Assembly (NCBI RefSeq): GCF_000024785.1
Contig: NC_013441.1
Location: 4,960,001-5,024,000 of the forward strand
Length of the DNA: 64,000 bases
Direction: 5' to 3'
From: Gordonia bronchialis DSM 43247
Lineage (GTDB): Bacteria; Actinomycetota; Actinomycetes; Mycobacteriales; Mycobacteriaceae
In this document: positions 1 to 9,061 of the stretch, one piece after another
Position numbering within the stretch: the stretch's first letter is position 1
Layout: each line of letters starts with the position of its first letter
Program-made: the position numbers and the translations under genes
Notes under the pieces: generated by a model
Databases searched by the model: none
The model's input: the letters and a program-made list of their open reading frames with translations, nothing else
Told to the model about the DNA's origin: nothing

Positions 1-978
1 ATCGGTGAGCGCGTCCGCGACTGGCAGAAGCGGTCGGGTGCGGTGTCCGATGAGGCCGCGACACGCGCCGGAATCCACAAGCAGGCCCTGGTACCCGAAG
101 GTGCGCAACCCATTCCACCGGTGGGTACCGCGCCGGGCGTCGCGATCGGGGCCGGTGCACGCGACGGCCGGGTCCCGGCGATCCTGATCCTGCCCGGGCC
201 GCCACGCGAACTACAGGGCATGTGGCGCGACGCCCTCGCCTTCCCCGCCGTCGTCGACGCCCTGTCCGGGCGCGGCGATTATCGGCAGGAGACCATCCGC
301 GCCTATGGCCTGCGCGAGGCCGAGCTCGCCGCCACCCTGCGCGACGCCCAGAACAGCGTCGACGTCTTCGACGACCTGGAGATCACCACGTGCATGCGTG
401 GCGGTGAGGTGGAGATCGTCACCCGGTTCGAGACCGCTGCGCAGCCCGCGTACTCCGAGCTGTCCGATGTCCTGCGGGCCGCTCATGGCCGCCAGATCTT
501 CTCGACCGATGGCTCGACGCTCGGCGATCTCGTCGCCGGCGCGCTGACCGGCCGTCGGATCGCGACCGCCGAGTCCTGCACCGGCGGTCTCGTCGCGGCC
601 CGCCTCACCGACCGGGCCGGATCCTCGGCGTATGTGATGGGCGGGGTGGTCTCCTACGCCAATGACGTGAAGACCGGGTTACTCGACGTCCCGGCGGAGA
701 TGATCGCCGAGCACGGCGCCGTCAGCGAGCCGGTGGCCGCCGCAATGGCCGACGGCGCACTCCGTCGACTCGACACCGACACCGCGGTCTCGACCACCGG
801 AATCGCCGGACCTGACGGTGGAAGTCCGGAAAAGCCGGTTGGCACGGTCTGTTTCGGGATCGCTGTCGCAGGCCGGCCGACCGCGACATTCACTCGCCGA
901 TTCCCCGGCGACCGGACGACCGTGCGGGCACTCGCGACCACGGCCGCGCTGCATCTCCTCCTCGACGCCCTGAGCTGA
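1..978 (+). CDS. cinA: CinA family protein (nicotinamide-nucleotide amidohydrolase), 5' end outside window
   Basis: The frame is open from base 1, so the gene starts upstream; 325 of roughly 410-430 residues are present. The visible N-terminal part is the end of the molybdopterin-binding-like (MoCF) domain. The C-terminal half, from about residue 175, is the CinA amidohydrolase domain with the signature ATAESCTGGLVAARLT and, later, TGIAGPDGG. The family's C-terminal domain deamidates nicotinamide mononucleotide in pyridine-nucleotide recycling, and the N-terminal domain can act as an ADP-ribose pyrophosphatase. The gene ends in TGA just before a short repeat-bearing spacer. Function is assigned from family knowledge. 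Confidence 0.9.
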   Translation: MGERVRDWQKRSGAVSDEAATRAGIHKQALVPEGAQPIPPVGTAPGVAIGAGARDGRVPAILILPGPPRELQGMWRDALAFPAVVDALSGRGDYRQETIRAYGLREAELAATLRDAQNSVDVFDDLEITTCMRGGEVEIVTRFETAAQPAYSELSDVLRAAHGRQIFSTDGSTLGDLVAGALTGRRIATAESCTGGLVAARLTDRAGSSAYVMGGVVSYANDVKTGLLDVPAEMIAEHGAVSEPVAAAMADGALRRLDTDTAVSTTGIAGPDGGSPEKPVGTVCFGIAVAGRPTATFTRRFPGDRTTVRALATTAALHLLLDALS

Positions 979-988
979 CCCGCCCCGA

Positions 989-1094
989 CGTTGATCGTGC
1001 AGGTGAACACGTCCACCGTGCACCGACCCGCGCCCGGCAATACCCACTGAACGCGTTCGGGCGCACGATCAACGGATTTGGGCGCACGATCAAC
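989..1094. repeat. Three copies of a 12-bp motif, one inverted and two direct
   Basis: GCACGATCAACG occurs at 1063-1074 and 1083-1094 (20 bp apart), and its reverse complement CGTTGATCGTGC at 989-1000. All lie in the 185-bp gap between cinA and the copper ATPase gene. No protein is likely here. The inverted pair could form a weak stem across about 60 bp. It may be a regulator-binding cluster or part of a dispersed repeat. Confidence 0.45.
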
Positions 1095-1135
1095 GCGCAA
1101 CAGCACGTCCGACGGCGTCGAACCGTGGTGGCCAG

Positions 1136-1157
1136 ATACCCCCCTAGGGTATATGGT
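1136..1157 (+). promoter_or_regulatory. Copper-repressor type operator overlapping a leaderless -10
   Basis: ATACCCCCCTAGGGTAT at 1136-1152 is an inverted repeat of the form TACCC-N5-GGGTA, the motif described for the mycobacterial Cu(I) repressors RicR/CsoR. A TATGGT hexamer (1152-1157) overlaps its 3' end and sits 6 nt before the ATG at 1164, the spacing of a leaderless actinobacterial promoter. A repressor bound here would cover the core promoter. No csoR/ricR gene lies nearby, so the regulator must act in trans. Confidence 0.8.
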
Positions 1158-1163
1158 GGAGTC

Positions 1164-3272
1164 ATGTCCATACCTCACCACACACATCCCGAGGGACATA
1201 CCGACATCGAAACGACTGCCGGACCTGCGGGTTCTCCCGATCACATGACACATTCGGACCATGGCGGCCACGCCGGGCATGCCGATCACGTCGCCGTCTT
1301 CCGGCGACTGTTCTGGATCATGACGGCGCTCGCGGTGCCCGTCGTGCTGACCAGCGAAATGTTCGCGCACCTCGTCGGCTATCACCTACCAGCGCTCGGG
1401 TGGCTGCCCTGGGTCTCGCCGATCCTGGGCACCGTCATGTACGTGTGGGGCGGGCGCCCGTTCCTGACCGGTGCCGTCGATGAGATCCGGCGCCGCCAAC
1501 CGGGCATGATGCTGCTGATCGCCCTTGCGATCACCGTCGCCTTCCTCGCCTCCTGGGGCGCCACGCTCGACGTTCTCGCCGATGAGCTCGATTTCTGGTG
1601 GGAACTGGCCCTGCTGGTGGTCATCATGCTGCTCGGCCACTGGATCGAGATGCGGTCGCTGGCCCGCACCACGTCAGCGCTGGATTCGCTGGCCACACTG
1701 CTCCCCGACACCGCGGAACGCGTCGACGGCGATCGCGTCGAGGTGGTGGCGCCGAGCGATCTGAGGGTGGATGACGTGGTCGTCGTCCGTCCGGGCGCAG
1801 CGGTGCCGGCCGACGGAACCATCATCGAGGGGTCATCGGGTGTCGACGAGTCGATGGTGACCGGCGAATCCCGGGCCGTGCACCGGGGTCCTGGCGATCG
1901 GGTGGTGGCCGGTACGGTCGCCACCGACTCCGGCCTTCGAGTGCGGGTGACGGCCACCGGCGACGACACCGCGCTGGCCGGCATCGCGCGCCTGGTCTCC
2001 GACGCACAGACCAGTTCCACTCGGGCACAACGGATCGCCGATGTCGCCGCAGGCTGGTTGTTCTGGTTCGCCTTGAGCGCCGCCGTCATCACGGCCATCG
2101 TCTGGACCGTCGTCGGCATGCCCGACGACGCGGTGATCCGGGCCATCACAGTGCTGGTCATCGCCTGCCCGCACGCCCTCGGCCTCGCCATCCCGCTCGT
2201 GGTCGCCATCGCAACCGAACGCGCCGCCCGAGGCGGCGTACTGATCAAGGACCGGCTCGCATTGGAGACCATGCGAACCGTGGACACGGTGCTCTTCGAC
2301 AAGACCGGCACCCTCACCGAGGGCGCCCCGACGGTCATCGCCGTCGAAGGCACGGCCGGTCACAACGCCGACGAGGTGCTCGCCGTCGCCGCTGCCGCCG
2401 AGGCCGACAGCGAACATCCACTCGCACAGGCCATCACCCGGGCCGCGACCGAGCGCGATCTCGACGTCCCGGCCGCGGCCGGCTTCTCGTCCTCACCCGC
2501 TGTGGGCGTCACCGCGACCGTGGCCGGACGAACGATCCGCGTCGGCGGACCACACCTGCTCACCGAGCGCGATGTCCCCGAGCTACCCATCGCCGAGAGC
2601 TGGCGCGGCGACGGCGCCACCATCCTGCACGTCCTCGATGGCGACGAGGTGATCGGTGCGCTCGAGCTCGCCGACGCCGTTCGGCCGGAATCCCGCGAGG
2701 CGATCGACGCCCTGCACGACCGGGGTGTCGAGGTGGTCATGATCACCGGCGATGCCGAAGCCGTGGCCGAGTCGGTGGCCGCCGAGCTGGGCATCGACCG
2801 CGTCTACGCGGGGGTCCGGCCGGCGGACAAGGAAGCCAAGGTCGCCGAACTCCAGCAGGAAGGCCGACGGGTCGCGATGGTCGGCGATGGTGTCAACGAC
2901 GCACCCGGACTCGCGCGGGCCGACGTCGGCATCGCGATCGGCGCGGGAACCGATGTCGCCATCGCGTCGGCGGGCGTCATCCTGGCGTCCTCGGACCCCC
3001 GTTCGGTGCTGTCTTTGATCGAACTCTCACACGCCGCGTTCCGGAAAATGAAGCAGAACCTCTGGTGGGCAGCCGGTTACAACCTCGTATCGGTGCCGCT
3101 GGCGGCCGGCGTCCTCGCGCCGATCGGCTTCATCCTCCCGATGAGCGTAGGCGCCATCCTCATGTCGGTCTCGACGCTGGTGGTCGCGGCGAATGCGCAA
3201 TTGCTTCGGCGACTTGACCTCTCGCCTGAGCACGTCGTTGAGCGAGATGGCCACGGCCGACGGGCTGGATGA
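1164..3272 (+). CDS. copB: CopB-type heavy-metal (copper) translocating P-type ATPase
   Basis: This 702-residue P1B-type ATPase probably exports copper across the inner membrane. The N-terminus is His-rich (residues 5-45, several HxxH/HGGH patterns) and replaces the usual CxxC domains. The TGES actuator motif is at about residue 233, the membrane metal motif CPH at 335, the phosphorylated DKTGT at 379 and the hinge GDGVND at 574-579. CPH rather than CPC, with a His-rich tail, is typical of the CopB group. The start at 1164 was chosen over an in-frame upstream codon (1125) because the operator and -10 lie between them. Substrate is inferred; silver or another soft metal is possible. Confidence 0.88.
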   Translation: MSIPHHTHPEGHTDIETTAGPAGSPDHMTHSDHGGHAGHADHVAVFRRLFWIMTALAVPVVLTSEMFAHLVGYHLPALGWLPWVSPILGTVMYVWGGRPFLTGAVDEIRRRQPGMMLLIALAITVAFLASWGATLDVLADELDFWWELALLVVIMLLGHWIEMRSLARTTSALDSLATLLPDTAERVDGDRVEVVAPSDLRVDDVVVVRPGAAVPADGTIIEGSSGVDESMVTGESRAVHRGPGDRVVAGTVATDSGLRVRVTATGDDTALAGIARLVSDAQTSSTRAQRIADVAAGWLFWFALSAAVITAIVWTVVGMPDDAVIRAITVLVIACPHALGLAIPLVVAIATERAARGGVLIKDRLALETMRTVDTVLFDKTGTLTEGAPTVIAVEGTAGHNADEVLAVAAAAEADSEHPLAQAITRAATERDLDVPAAAGFSSSPAVGVTATVAGRTIRVGGPHLLTERDVPELPIAESWRGDGATILHVLDGDEVIGALELADAVRPESREAIDALHDRGVEVVMITGDAEAVAESVAAELGIDRVYAGVRPADKEAKVAELQQEGRRVAMVGDGVNDAPGLARADVGIAIGAGTDVAIASAGVILASSDPRSVLSLIELSHAAFRKMKQNLWWAAGYNLVSVPLAAGVLAPIGFILPMSVGAILMSVSTLVVAANAQLLRRLDLSPEHVVERDGHGRRAG

Positions 3273-3282
3273 GCCGCGAGGC

Positions 3283-3360
3283 GGATGCGGACATCGTTGA
3301 CGCACTGGTGGTTTCGATACGCCTCCGCCAGCGCTCCGGCTACTCAACCAGCAGAAGAAG
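3283..3360 (-). repeat. Dispersed intergenic repeat, copy 1
   Basis: The segment TGCGGACATCGTTG...CACTGGTGGTTTCGATACGC...CTACTCAACCAGCAG matches, in reverse complement, the element at 28602-28675. It fills most of the 138-bp gap between the convergent ATPase and acyl-CoA ligase genes. Reading frames across it give a peptide containing RTSLTHWWFRYA, which is an artefact of the repeat. The core carries imperfect inverted GC-rich arms, so it may fold as RNA and serve as a bidirectional terminator. Confidence 0.7.
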
Positions 3361-3410
3361 GGGCGACACCCGCGGAAGCAACCAGCAGGAGGATCGACCC
3401 CGGCGGCCGA

Positions 3411-5045
3411 TCAGTCCAGCGGTCCCGTCGGAAGCTCCCGTCGCACGAGTTTGCCGGTGGGGTTGCGCGGGAGTTCGTCGACGAAGACGATGTCGCGCGG
3501 GACCTTGTAGCGGGCGAGATGTGACTTCACATGCTGCTTGAGATCTTCGACGGCGGGGTTCGCCTCGGGCTGGGCAACAATGAAGGCGCGCAACCGATGT
3601 CCGAACTCTTCGTCGTCGACGCCGACCACCGCCACGTCGGCGACGTCGGGGTGTTCGGCGAGGAGATTCTCCACCTCGAGGGGATAGACGTTCTCGCCGC
3701 CGGAGACGATCATGTCGTCGTCGCGGCCCTCGATGAACCACAGTCCGTTCTCGTCGACGCGGGCCATGTCACCGCTGGACATGTAGCCGTCGATGATCTG
3801 CTTGTTGCGACCGTCGGTGTACCCCTCGAAGGGAGCACCGTTACGGACGAAGAGGCGGCCGCGCACGTTGGTGCCGGTGATGCGCTGGTCGTTCTCGTCG
3901 AACAGGGCAAGGCGACTGGTGATCGGCGGACGTCCGACGGTCCCGGGGGCCTGCCGCAGCTCGTGGGGCTGCGCGATCGCCGCGATGGCGACCTCGGTGG
4001 AACCGTACATGTTGTAGAGCACGTCGCCGAAGGCGTCCTGCACTCGCTCCGACAGTGTCGGCGACAGTGCGGAGCCGGCGATGACGATGATCTTCAGTGC
4101 CGAGACATCGTATTTGGCAAGAACTTCCGGACCCAGCGCGAGCATCCGGTGCAGCATGGTCGGTACGGCCACCAGCACCTCGGCACGATGCTCGGCGAGC
4201 GCGGCGAGGGTCTTCTCGGCGTCGAAGCGCCGCATCACCACTGTCTGGTTGCCCAGCGCGGTCCCGACGCCCCAGACGGCGAAGCCGGTGGAGTGGAAGA
4301 TCGGCGAGACGATCACCATCGAGCCACGCTGCGGCAGCGGCACCCGGTCCAGCAGCAGGGCGCTGGTGAACGGTGACACCTTGGAACGCTGCGCCCCCTT
4401 GGGCAGTCCGGTGGTTCCGCTGGTCAGGATCACGAAACCGCCGAAGGATTCCGGGGTCGGCGGCATCGAGGTGTCACCGGTGGCGATCACGTCGTCGAGC
4501 GTGTCGACACCGTCGGGGACCGGACGATCGCCGTCGACCCAGGTGAGGATGCGCGGCATGTCGGGCAGGCCTTCGAGGAGATCGGTGAACTCCTCGTCGT
4601 AGAGCATCGCGCGGACCTTCTCGCGCTCGGCGACCTCCACGAACTGGGTCTTGCCGAACCCGGTGTTCATCATCGCGAGCCGGTAGCCGGCGCGGCCGGC
4701 GGCCGACAGCGCCATGATCAGGCCGCGGTGGTCCCGGGCCAGCACGCCGATCACCGATCCGGGTTGCACTCCGGCCGCGAGCAGCGAATTGGCCAGCGCG
4801 TTGCTCTGCCGGTCCATCTCCCCGAAGGTCACGGTCCCGCGCTCATCGGTCACACACGGCGCATCCGGGTACTCCTCGGCGCCGTGGACGATGACCGTCG
4901 ACGCCGGTCCGATGACCTTGGAGCGTTTGACCGCCTTGAGCAGCTCGCCCGGTTTCGTCACGTCGATCGCACCGGAGCGGTGCAGTACCCGGGCCGCGCC
5001 GACGGCGTCGGACACCATCTCCAGAGCGTTGCTGACAGAAGCCAT
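3411..5045 (-). CDS. Fatty-acid--CoA ligase (FadD-type AMP-binding enzyme)
   Basis: This 544-residue member of the ANL adenylating family activates a carboxylic acid to acyl-AMP and then acyl-CoA. It has the P-loop-like LTSGTTGLPKGAQ in the middle, YGSTEVA, the hinge region GDMARVDENG...IVSGGENVYP and the C-terminal lysine motif PTGKLVRRELP. All catalytic regions are present. The start is the ATG at 5045, preceded by a GAGGGGTGG ribosome site. An in-frame upstream extension to 5177 overlaps the divergent dedA promoter and looks non-coding. Substrate chain length cannot be read from the sequence; it resembles mycobacterial FadD12-like ligases. Confidence 0.88.
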   Translation of the reverse strand: MASVSNALEMVSDAVGAARVLHRSGAIDVTKPGELLKAVKRSKVIGPASTVIVHGAEEYPDAPCVTDERGTVTFGEMDRQSNALANSLLAAGVQPGSVIGVLARDHRGLIMALSAAGRAGYRLAMMNTGFGKTQFVEVAEREKVRAMLYDEEFTDLLEGLPDMPRILTWVDGDRPVPDGVDTLDDVIATGDTSMPPTPESFGGFVILTSGTTGLPKGAQRSKVSPFTSALLLDRVPLPQRGSMVIVSPIFHSTGFAVWGVGTALGNQTVVMRRFDAEKTLAALAEHRAEVLVAVPTMLHRMLALGPEVLAKYDVSALKIIVIAGSALSPTLSERVQDAFGDVLYNMYGSTEVAIAAIAQPHELRQAPGTVGRPPITSRLALFDENDQRITGTNVRGRLFVRNGAPFEGYTDGRNKQIIDGYMSSGDMARVDENGLWFIEGRDDDMIVSGGENVYPLEVENLLAEHPDVADVAVVGVDDEEFGHRLRAFIVAQPEANPAVEDLKQHVKSHLARYKVPRDIVFVDELPRNPTGKLVRRELPTGPLD

Positions 5046-5155
5046 GGTCGGCCACCCCTCGTTTTCAGAGAACGCGCGTTGTCTGATGCCAATGTAGGGC
5101 GATGATGTCACACCGGCCGGCGGTTCTCCGAAATCGGTGCCGCGCGCGGCACCCC

Positions 5156-5161
5156 TATGGT
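5156..5161 (+). promoter_or_regulatory. Leaderless promoter -10 for dedA
   Basis: TATGGT ends 6 nt before the GTG at 5168. No Shine-Dalgarno with usable spacing is present, so transcription probably begins at the start codon itself. Confidence 0.55.
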
Positions 5162-5167
5162 TGGGGA

Positions 5168-5809
5168 GTGCACGCATTCGCCGACTGGCTCGTCGATGTC
5201 GTCGGCTCGGTGCCGTCGTGGGCCGTTTATCTGGTGGCGTGCGGAGTCGTCTTCGCCGAGACGGCGACGCTGATCCTCGGCCTCATCCTCCCCAGTGAGG
5301 CGGTCCTGCTGGCGGCCGGCGTCGCCGCGGCCGTCGGATCGACGCAGATCGCCGCACTGATCGTCGCGGTCTGTGTGGCCGCCGTCGCCGGCGATCTCAC
5401 CGGATATCGGGTGGGCCGCACGTCCGGGCACCGTCTGATGTCGTCGCGGATCGGCCGCCGGTTCGGCGAGGAACGCTGGGCGCACGCCGCCGAGCGCATC
5501 AACGCCGACGGCATGATCGCCGTCGCCTCCGGCCGCTGGATCGGTTACGTCCGCACCGTGGTCCCGCCGGTCGCGGGTACGACGCGGATGCACCTGACCC
5601 GCTTCGTCGTCGCCGACGTCATCGGCGCGACCAGCTGGGCGACGACCGTTTTGCTGGTCGGCTACTTCGCCGGGGCCGCGCTGGCCACCACCGTGCTGTT
5701 CTATCTCGCGGCGGCGATCGCGGTGACGGCCGGGCTCTACTACCTCTTCCGCTGGTGGCGTTCCCGACGGGTCGCCACCTCGGACGCCGACGAGCTCACC
5801 CGAGACTGA
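5168..5809 (+). CDS. DedA family membrane protein
   Basis: A 213-residue integral membrane protein with about five hydrophobic segments. DedA (SNARE-associated/VTT) proteins act in membrane lipid homeostasis, some as undecaprenyl-phosphate or phospholipid flippases. The family signature is visible as GRWIGYVRTVVPPVAGT (about residues 119-135), with the conserved Arg, Pro and Gly, and an acidic residue in the re-entrant loop ILGLILPSEAV. The GTG start is set by the leaderless -10. The gene's 3' end overlaps the convergent porin gene by 14 bp. Confidence 0.85.
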   Translation: MHAFADWLVDVVGSVPSWAVYLVACGVVFAETATLILGLILPSEAVLLAAGVAAAVGSTQIAALIVAVCVAAVAGDLTGYRVGRTSGHRLMSSRIGRRFGEERWAHAAERINADGMIAVASGRWIGYVRTVVPPVAGTTRMHLTRFVVADVIGATSWATTVLLVGYFAGAALATTVLFYLAAAIAVTAGLYYLFRWWRSRRVATSDADELTRD

Positions 5810-6485
5810 ACGGCTTGCCGTAGAGGAACACCACCTGCATGAGGTAATCGGTCTGCGCGCCGACCTTGACATAGGACCGGGCCTGCGCGTAACCCGCACA
5901 GCCGTTGATCATCATGGTCTGATTCTTGTACAGCAGGGTCCCCTCGCCGTTGGCGAAGCTGATCGCACTGGTGTGGGCCGCCGCGCCGAAGTCGTCGGCA
6001 TACCCGTAGTCGTTGACGACGTAGTTCGCGGTCTGGCCCGGTCCGATCGTGACGCCACCACCGACTTGTCCAGTGGCAGTGGCACTTTCCGGGTTGTATT
6101 CGGCCGCGGTACCGGAGCCGGTGCCGTTGGCCTTGGCACCCAGCGTCAGCTGGCAGCCGACGATGTATCCGGCCCCGATCTTGAAGCGCGCCTTCTTGTC
6201 CGAGGTCTTCACGTGATAGCGCGCCGATACCCAGGCGTTGCGATGCAACGGTGTGCCGCCCATCGACGGACTGATCCGTGCCTTCTCCGCGGTGCGGCTG
6301 ATGGTGAGTTTGGTGCCGTCCTTCAACGTCTTCACGATGTTCTGGCTCGGCAGCGTGACGGTGGTGTCCGCGTGGGCTGGTGTACCCACGATCATCGGAA
6401 GAGTCACTGCCGCAGCCGATGCGGCCAGCGCGGCGCGGATTCGCCGCGACCGCGGGCGGATGGTCAGGGGATTGCGCAGGGTCAT
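5796..6485 (-). CDS. MspA family porin
   Basis: A 229-residue secreted protein with an N-terminal signal peptide of about 39 residues (hydrophobic AALAASAAAVTLPMIV, cleavage near AHA-DTT). The mature part has MspA-like beta sequence, two cysteines in the GAGYIVGCQLTLG and NGCAGYAQARSYV regions, and the C-terminal end YGKPFSLG. MspA-type proteins form octameric water-filled channels in the mycolate outer membrane and admit small hydrophilic solutes; Gordonia porins of this family are known. It lies 44 bp downstream of a second, truncated MspA gene on the same strand. The start has an AGAGG ribosome site. Confidence 0.85.
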   Translation of the reverse strand: MTLRNPLTIRPRSRRIRAALAASAAAVTLPMIVGTPAHADTTVTLPSQNIVKTLKDGTKLTISRTAEKARISPSMGGTPLHRNAWVSARYHVKTSDKKARFKIGAGYIVGCQLTLGAKANGTGSGTAAEYNPESATATGQVGGGVTIGPGQTANYVVNDYGYADDFGAAAHTSAISFANGEGTLLYKNQTMMINGCAGYAQARSYVKVGAQTDYLMQVVFLYGKPFSLG

Positions 6486-6529
6486 CGAAACCTCTTGTCA
6501 GACGGTGGGAATGGGACGGCGAGTACGGA

Positions 6530-7069
6530 TCAGCCGATGGAGAAGGGCTTGCCGTAGAGACTCACCTTCTGGTGCACCTTTCCGGTGGTCTCAACCGTGG
6601 TGAACGCGCGTGCCTGTGCGTATCCGCCACAGTTCTGCACTGCGAGCTGGGTACGGTCGTAGCCGACGTAATAGGTGCCGGCCTTCTCGGCGTTCTTCGA
6701 TACCAGCAGAACGAACTTCACCTCGCCGGCCGACAGCGGGACGTCGACCGTTCCGGTGACCGTCGGCGCCGACGGTGTCAGTGCGCCGGAGAGCCCGCCC
6801 TTGAGGCCTTCGATGTTCACCTGGCAGCCGACGATGTATCCGGACGAAAGAGTCGCTGCCGCACCGCTGTTGATGGTGCCGTTACTGCCCGGCATGGCGT
6901 CCTCACCGGCTGGGTCCTGCTCGGGCCCACCCTTGGCCGGCTCGAGTTTCGGCGCGCGCAGCGTGATGTCCGCCGACACCCATGCGGTACGCGACGCACC
7001 GTTGGCCGCCAAGGAGGGTGAGATCTGCGCGTGCTCGTTGGTCCGCGTGACGGTGAAACCCTCACCACG
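6530..7069 (-). pseudogene. MspA family porin paralog lacking its 5' end and signal peptide
   Basis: It shares with the neighbour porin the stretches TRTNEHAQISPSL (versus SRTAEKARISPSM), SSGYIVGCQ, CGGYAQARAFTTV and YGKPFSIG. The similarity runs upstream only to about 7066. Beyond that the frame reads into unrelated sequence with no start codon or signal peptide, so the first 45-50 codons are missing. A TTG at 7012 could open a 160-residue cytoplasmic product, but that could not be exported. The break coincides with the end of the inverted regulator fragment next door. Presumably inactive. Confidence 0.7.
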
Positions 7070-8040
7070 GGCGACGTGGATGCGGCGAGTTCGCCGGAGG
7101 GAACGGCCTCGGTCGGCGATGTCGCCGCACGACTCGGCATGTCACCCGATCGCACGCAACAATGGCTTCGCCGAACGGGTTTCACCGTACTCGGCGAATA
7201 CGTCGTCACCTCGGCGTCGTCCACCGCCGACCTGGTGGCCGCAGTTCTGTCCATCGCCGACCGGCCCTTGAGCCTGGATGACATCGTCGCCGCGATGGGC
7301 GCGGAACGTCGGGCGGCGTCGAGTGTGCGCAACGCGCTGGTCTCCGACAACCGTATCGTCAAGACAGACCGCGCCCGGTATGGCCTCGCGCGATGGGGAG
7401 GGCCACCGTATCTGCCGGTACACCGGCAGATCGCGCAGATCGTCGACGAGGCCGGCGGCAGCGTGGCATTGAGCGAGGTCATCGAGACGATACGGTCCCG
7501 CTACGACGTCACCGAGACGAGCATCCGCGCCTACGCGGCCGCGGGTGAGTTCCGGACCGAGAACGACATCGTGTCCCGACGCGATCGCCCCCAGCGATCA
7601 CGCAGAACCCCGACCCGCACCCGGGGCCTGTACCGAGAGGGTGACACCGTGCATTGGTCGACGACCATCACGACAGCGCACCTCAAGGGCTCGGGGTTCG
7701 GCATCCCGAGTGCACTTGCCGACATTCTCGGGGTGGGCCCGGATGCCCCGAGGACGCTCGAAACCCGTTACGGGAAACAGCCATTCACGTGGGCTTCGGT
7801 GCAAGCGCGGTCTGGCAGCATCAAGCGATTCGTCACCGAGCTTCTGGGGAATGATGGTCGGTGTGATCGTCGACATGCCTGAGGAGTTCTTCGACTTCCT
7901 CGACCGTCTGGAGGCCAAGGCCACCGGCGGTGATGCGCAGTCGACGCGGGTGCTGGCCCATGTGGTGGCGGCGCTGGCGGATCTTGCGGCGTTGCAGGGC
8001 CCGCCGACACGGGAGACCCCGAGTCTCAAACGGGTGCGTC
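7070..8040 (+). pseudogene. C-terminal half of a sigma-region-4-like regulator, apparently inverted and frameshifted
   Basis: The open frame 7031-7882 encodes helix-turn-helix-like segments (SVGDVAARLGMSPDRTQQWL near the start, then two winged-helix-like repeats) and a beta-rich end (GLYREGDTVHWSTTITTAHL). Such segments form the C-terminal part of large actinobacterial regulators whose N-terminal part is the protein encoded at 8026-8895 on the other strand. There is no credible start: its first codons run antisense through the porin remnant. At 7847-7850 skipping one G of GGGG moves the frame to one reading MMVGVIVDMPEEFFDFLDRL to about 8040, a better end than the 14 residues of the present frame. 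Read as a gene half, not an independent gene. Confidence 0.55.
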
Positions 8041-8895
8041 AGTCGGGCCAGTATCCCCGCACACGAGCCACTCGTCGACGATCTCCACACGCGTCGACGC
8101 GGCCGCGACGACCCACCACACCGGGATGTCGGAGCCGGGCAGCACCATACCGGTGGACGGGAGCTCATCGATCAGATCCTCGATGGCGATCACCGGCGTC
8201 GCCAGCCCCACCATCTCATCGTGCAACCCACGAAGATGCGCTGTGGTGTCGACGTTTTCGCGCAACCGGGCGCGCAGTTGACGCTCGATCTGGGCGACCC
8301 GCTCTCGGGAGATGCCCAGCATCGCGGCCAGTTCGGACTGCCGGCGCGGTCGCAACGCGAGGATACGATCCTCCAGGATGAGCCGATCACGCGCATCGAG
8401 CGATCCGATGACATCCGCGACCGCCTCGAGACCGTCCGCGATCATCGGAATCGGTGCGGCGACGGCCATCACGAGGGCACCGACCAGCTCACCGACCGTC
8501 GTGGTTCCGATACGCGGCAGACCCAGCAGCGCGGTGCAGGTGCGGTCGAGGACTTCGGTGAGCGTGTCGATCCCGGTGGCATGCAGCGCCGCGCGCACCG
8601 GTTGCGCTACGTCGAGGGCGGTGACCGGCAGATCACCCGCGACAGTGGGGAAATCATCACGCAGGACCCGCTTGGATCGGTCCCGCACATACCGTTCGGA
8701 GATTCGTCGTCGGAATGCGCCGGTGTTGCTCGCCGTCAGCGTCTGCGCCGGCGACGAATCCATCCACACATTCACGAAGATCTCGTCGTCGGCGAGGATG
8801 GGAGGTCCGGTGCGGTACTCGGAGAGCCAGGGCAGCAGTTCCGACCAGGGACGATTCGAGAGTCGGGCACCGTCGGCGCGCATATCGGAGGTCAT
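8026..8895 (-). pseudogene. N-terminal half of a sigma-70-region-4-like DNA-binding regulator
   Basis: A 289-residue open frame. Around residues 100-140 is a helix-hairpin-helix segment resembling the RNA polymerase alpha C-terminal domain (TGIDTLTEVLDRTC, LPRIGTTTVGELV). Around 165-212 is a sigma region 4-type helix-turn-helix (LDARDRLILEDRILALRPRR, SELAAMLGISRERVAQIERQ). The frame then runs into winged-helix-like sequence and stops soon after DEWLVCGDTG, exactly where the convergent fragment ends. It could be an intact short regulator, but the neighbouring inverted C-terminal half suggests truncation. Target genes are unknown. Confidence 0.6.
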
Positions 8896-9061
8896 CGTTC
8901 AACAGCCGGGCTGCTGGTTCGGTGACATCGATCGGTTCCCTGGTGGTGCGTCGTGAGGTGCCCCGCGGCGGGCGACGAGTCACCAGACTACCCGGCCCGA
9001 TGGCCGCGACCGGACCGCAGTAGCGTCGAACGCACAACCCCGCTCACCCCAGGAGTGACCT

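Noticed and set aside
989..1094. 12-bp repeats as a replication or iteron site
   Set aside because: Only three copies, mixed orientation, no replication genes nearby.
2360..2794. Long antisense frames within copB and other genes (also 52905-53961, 36426-37292)
   Set aside because: They arise from codon bias in high-GC genes and have Ser/Arg/Thr-rich or low-complexity products.
3285..3524. Plus-strand reading frame with RTSLTHWWFRYA
   Set aside because: It is a translation of the dispersed repeat followed by antisense to the acyl-CoA ligase.
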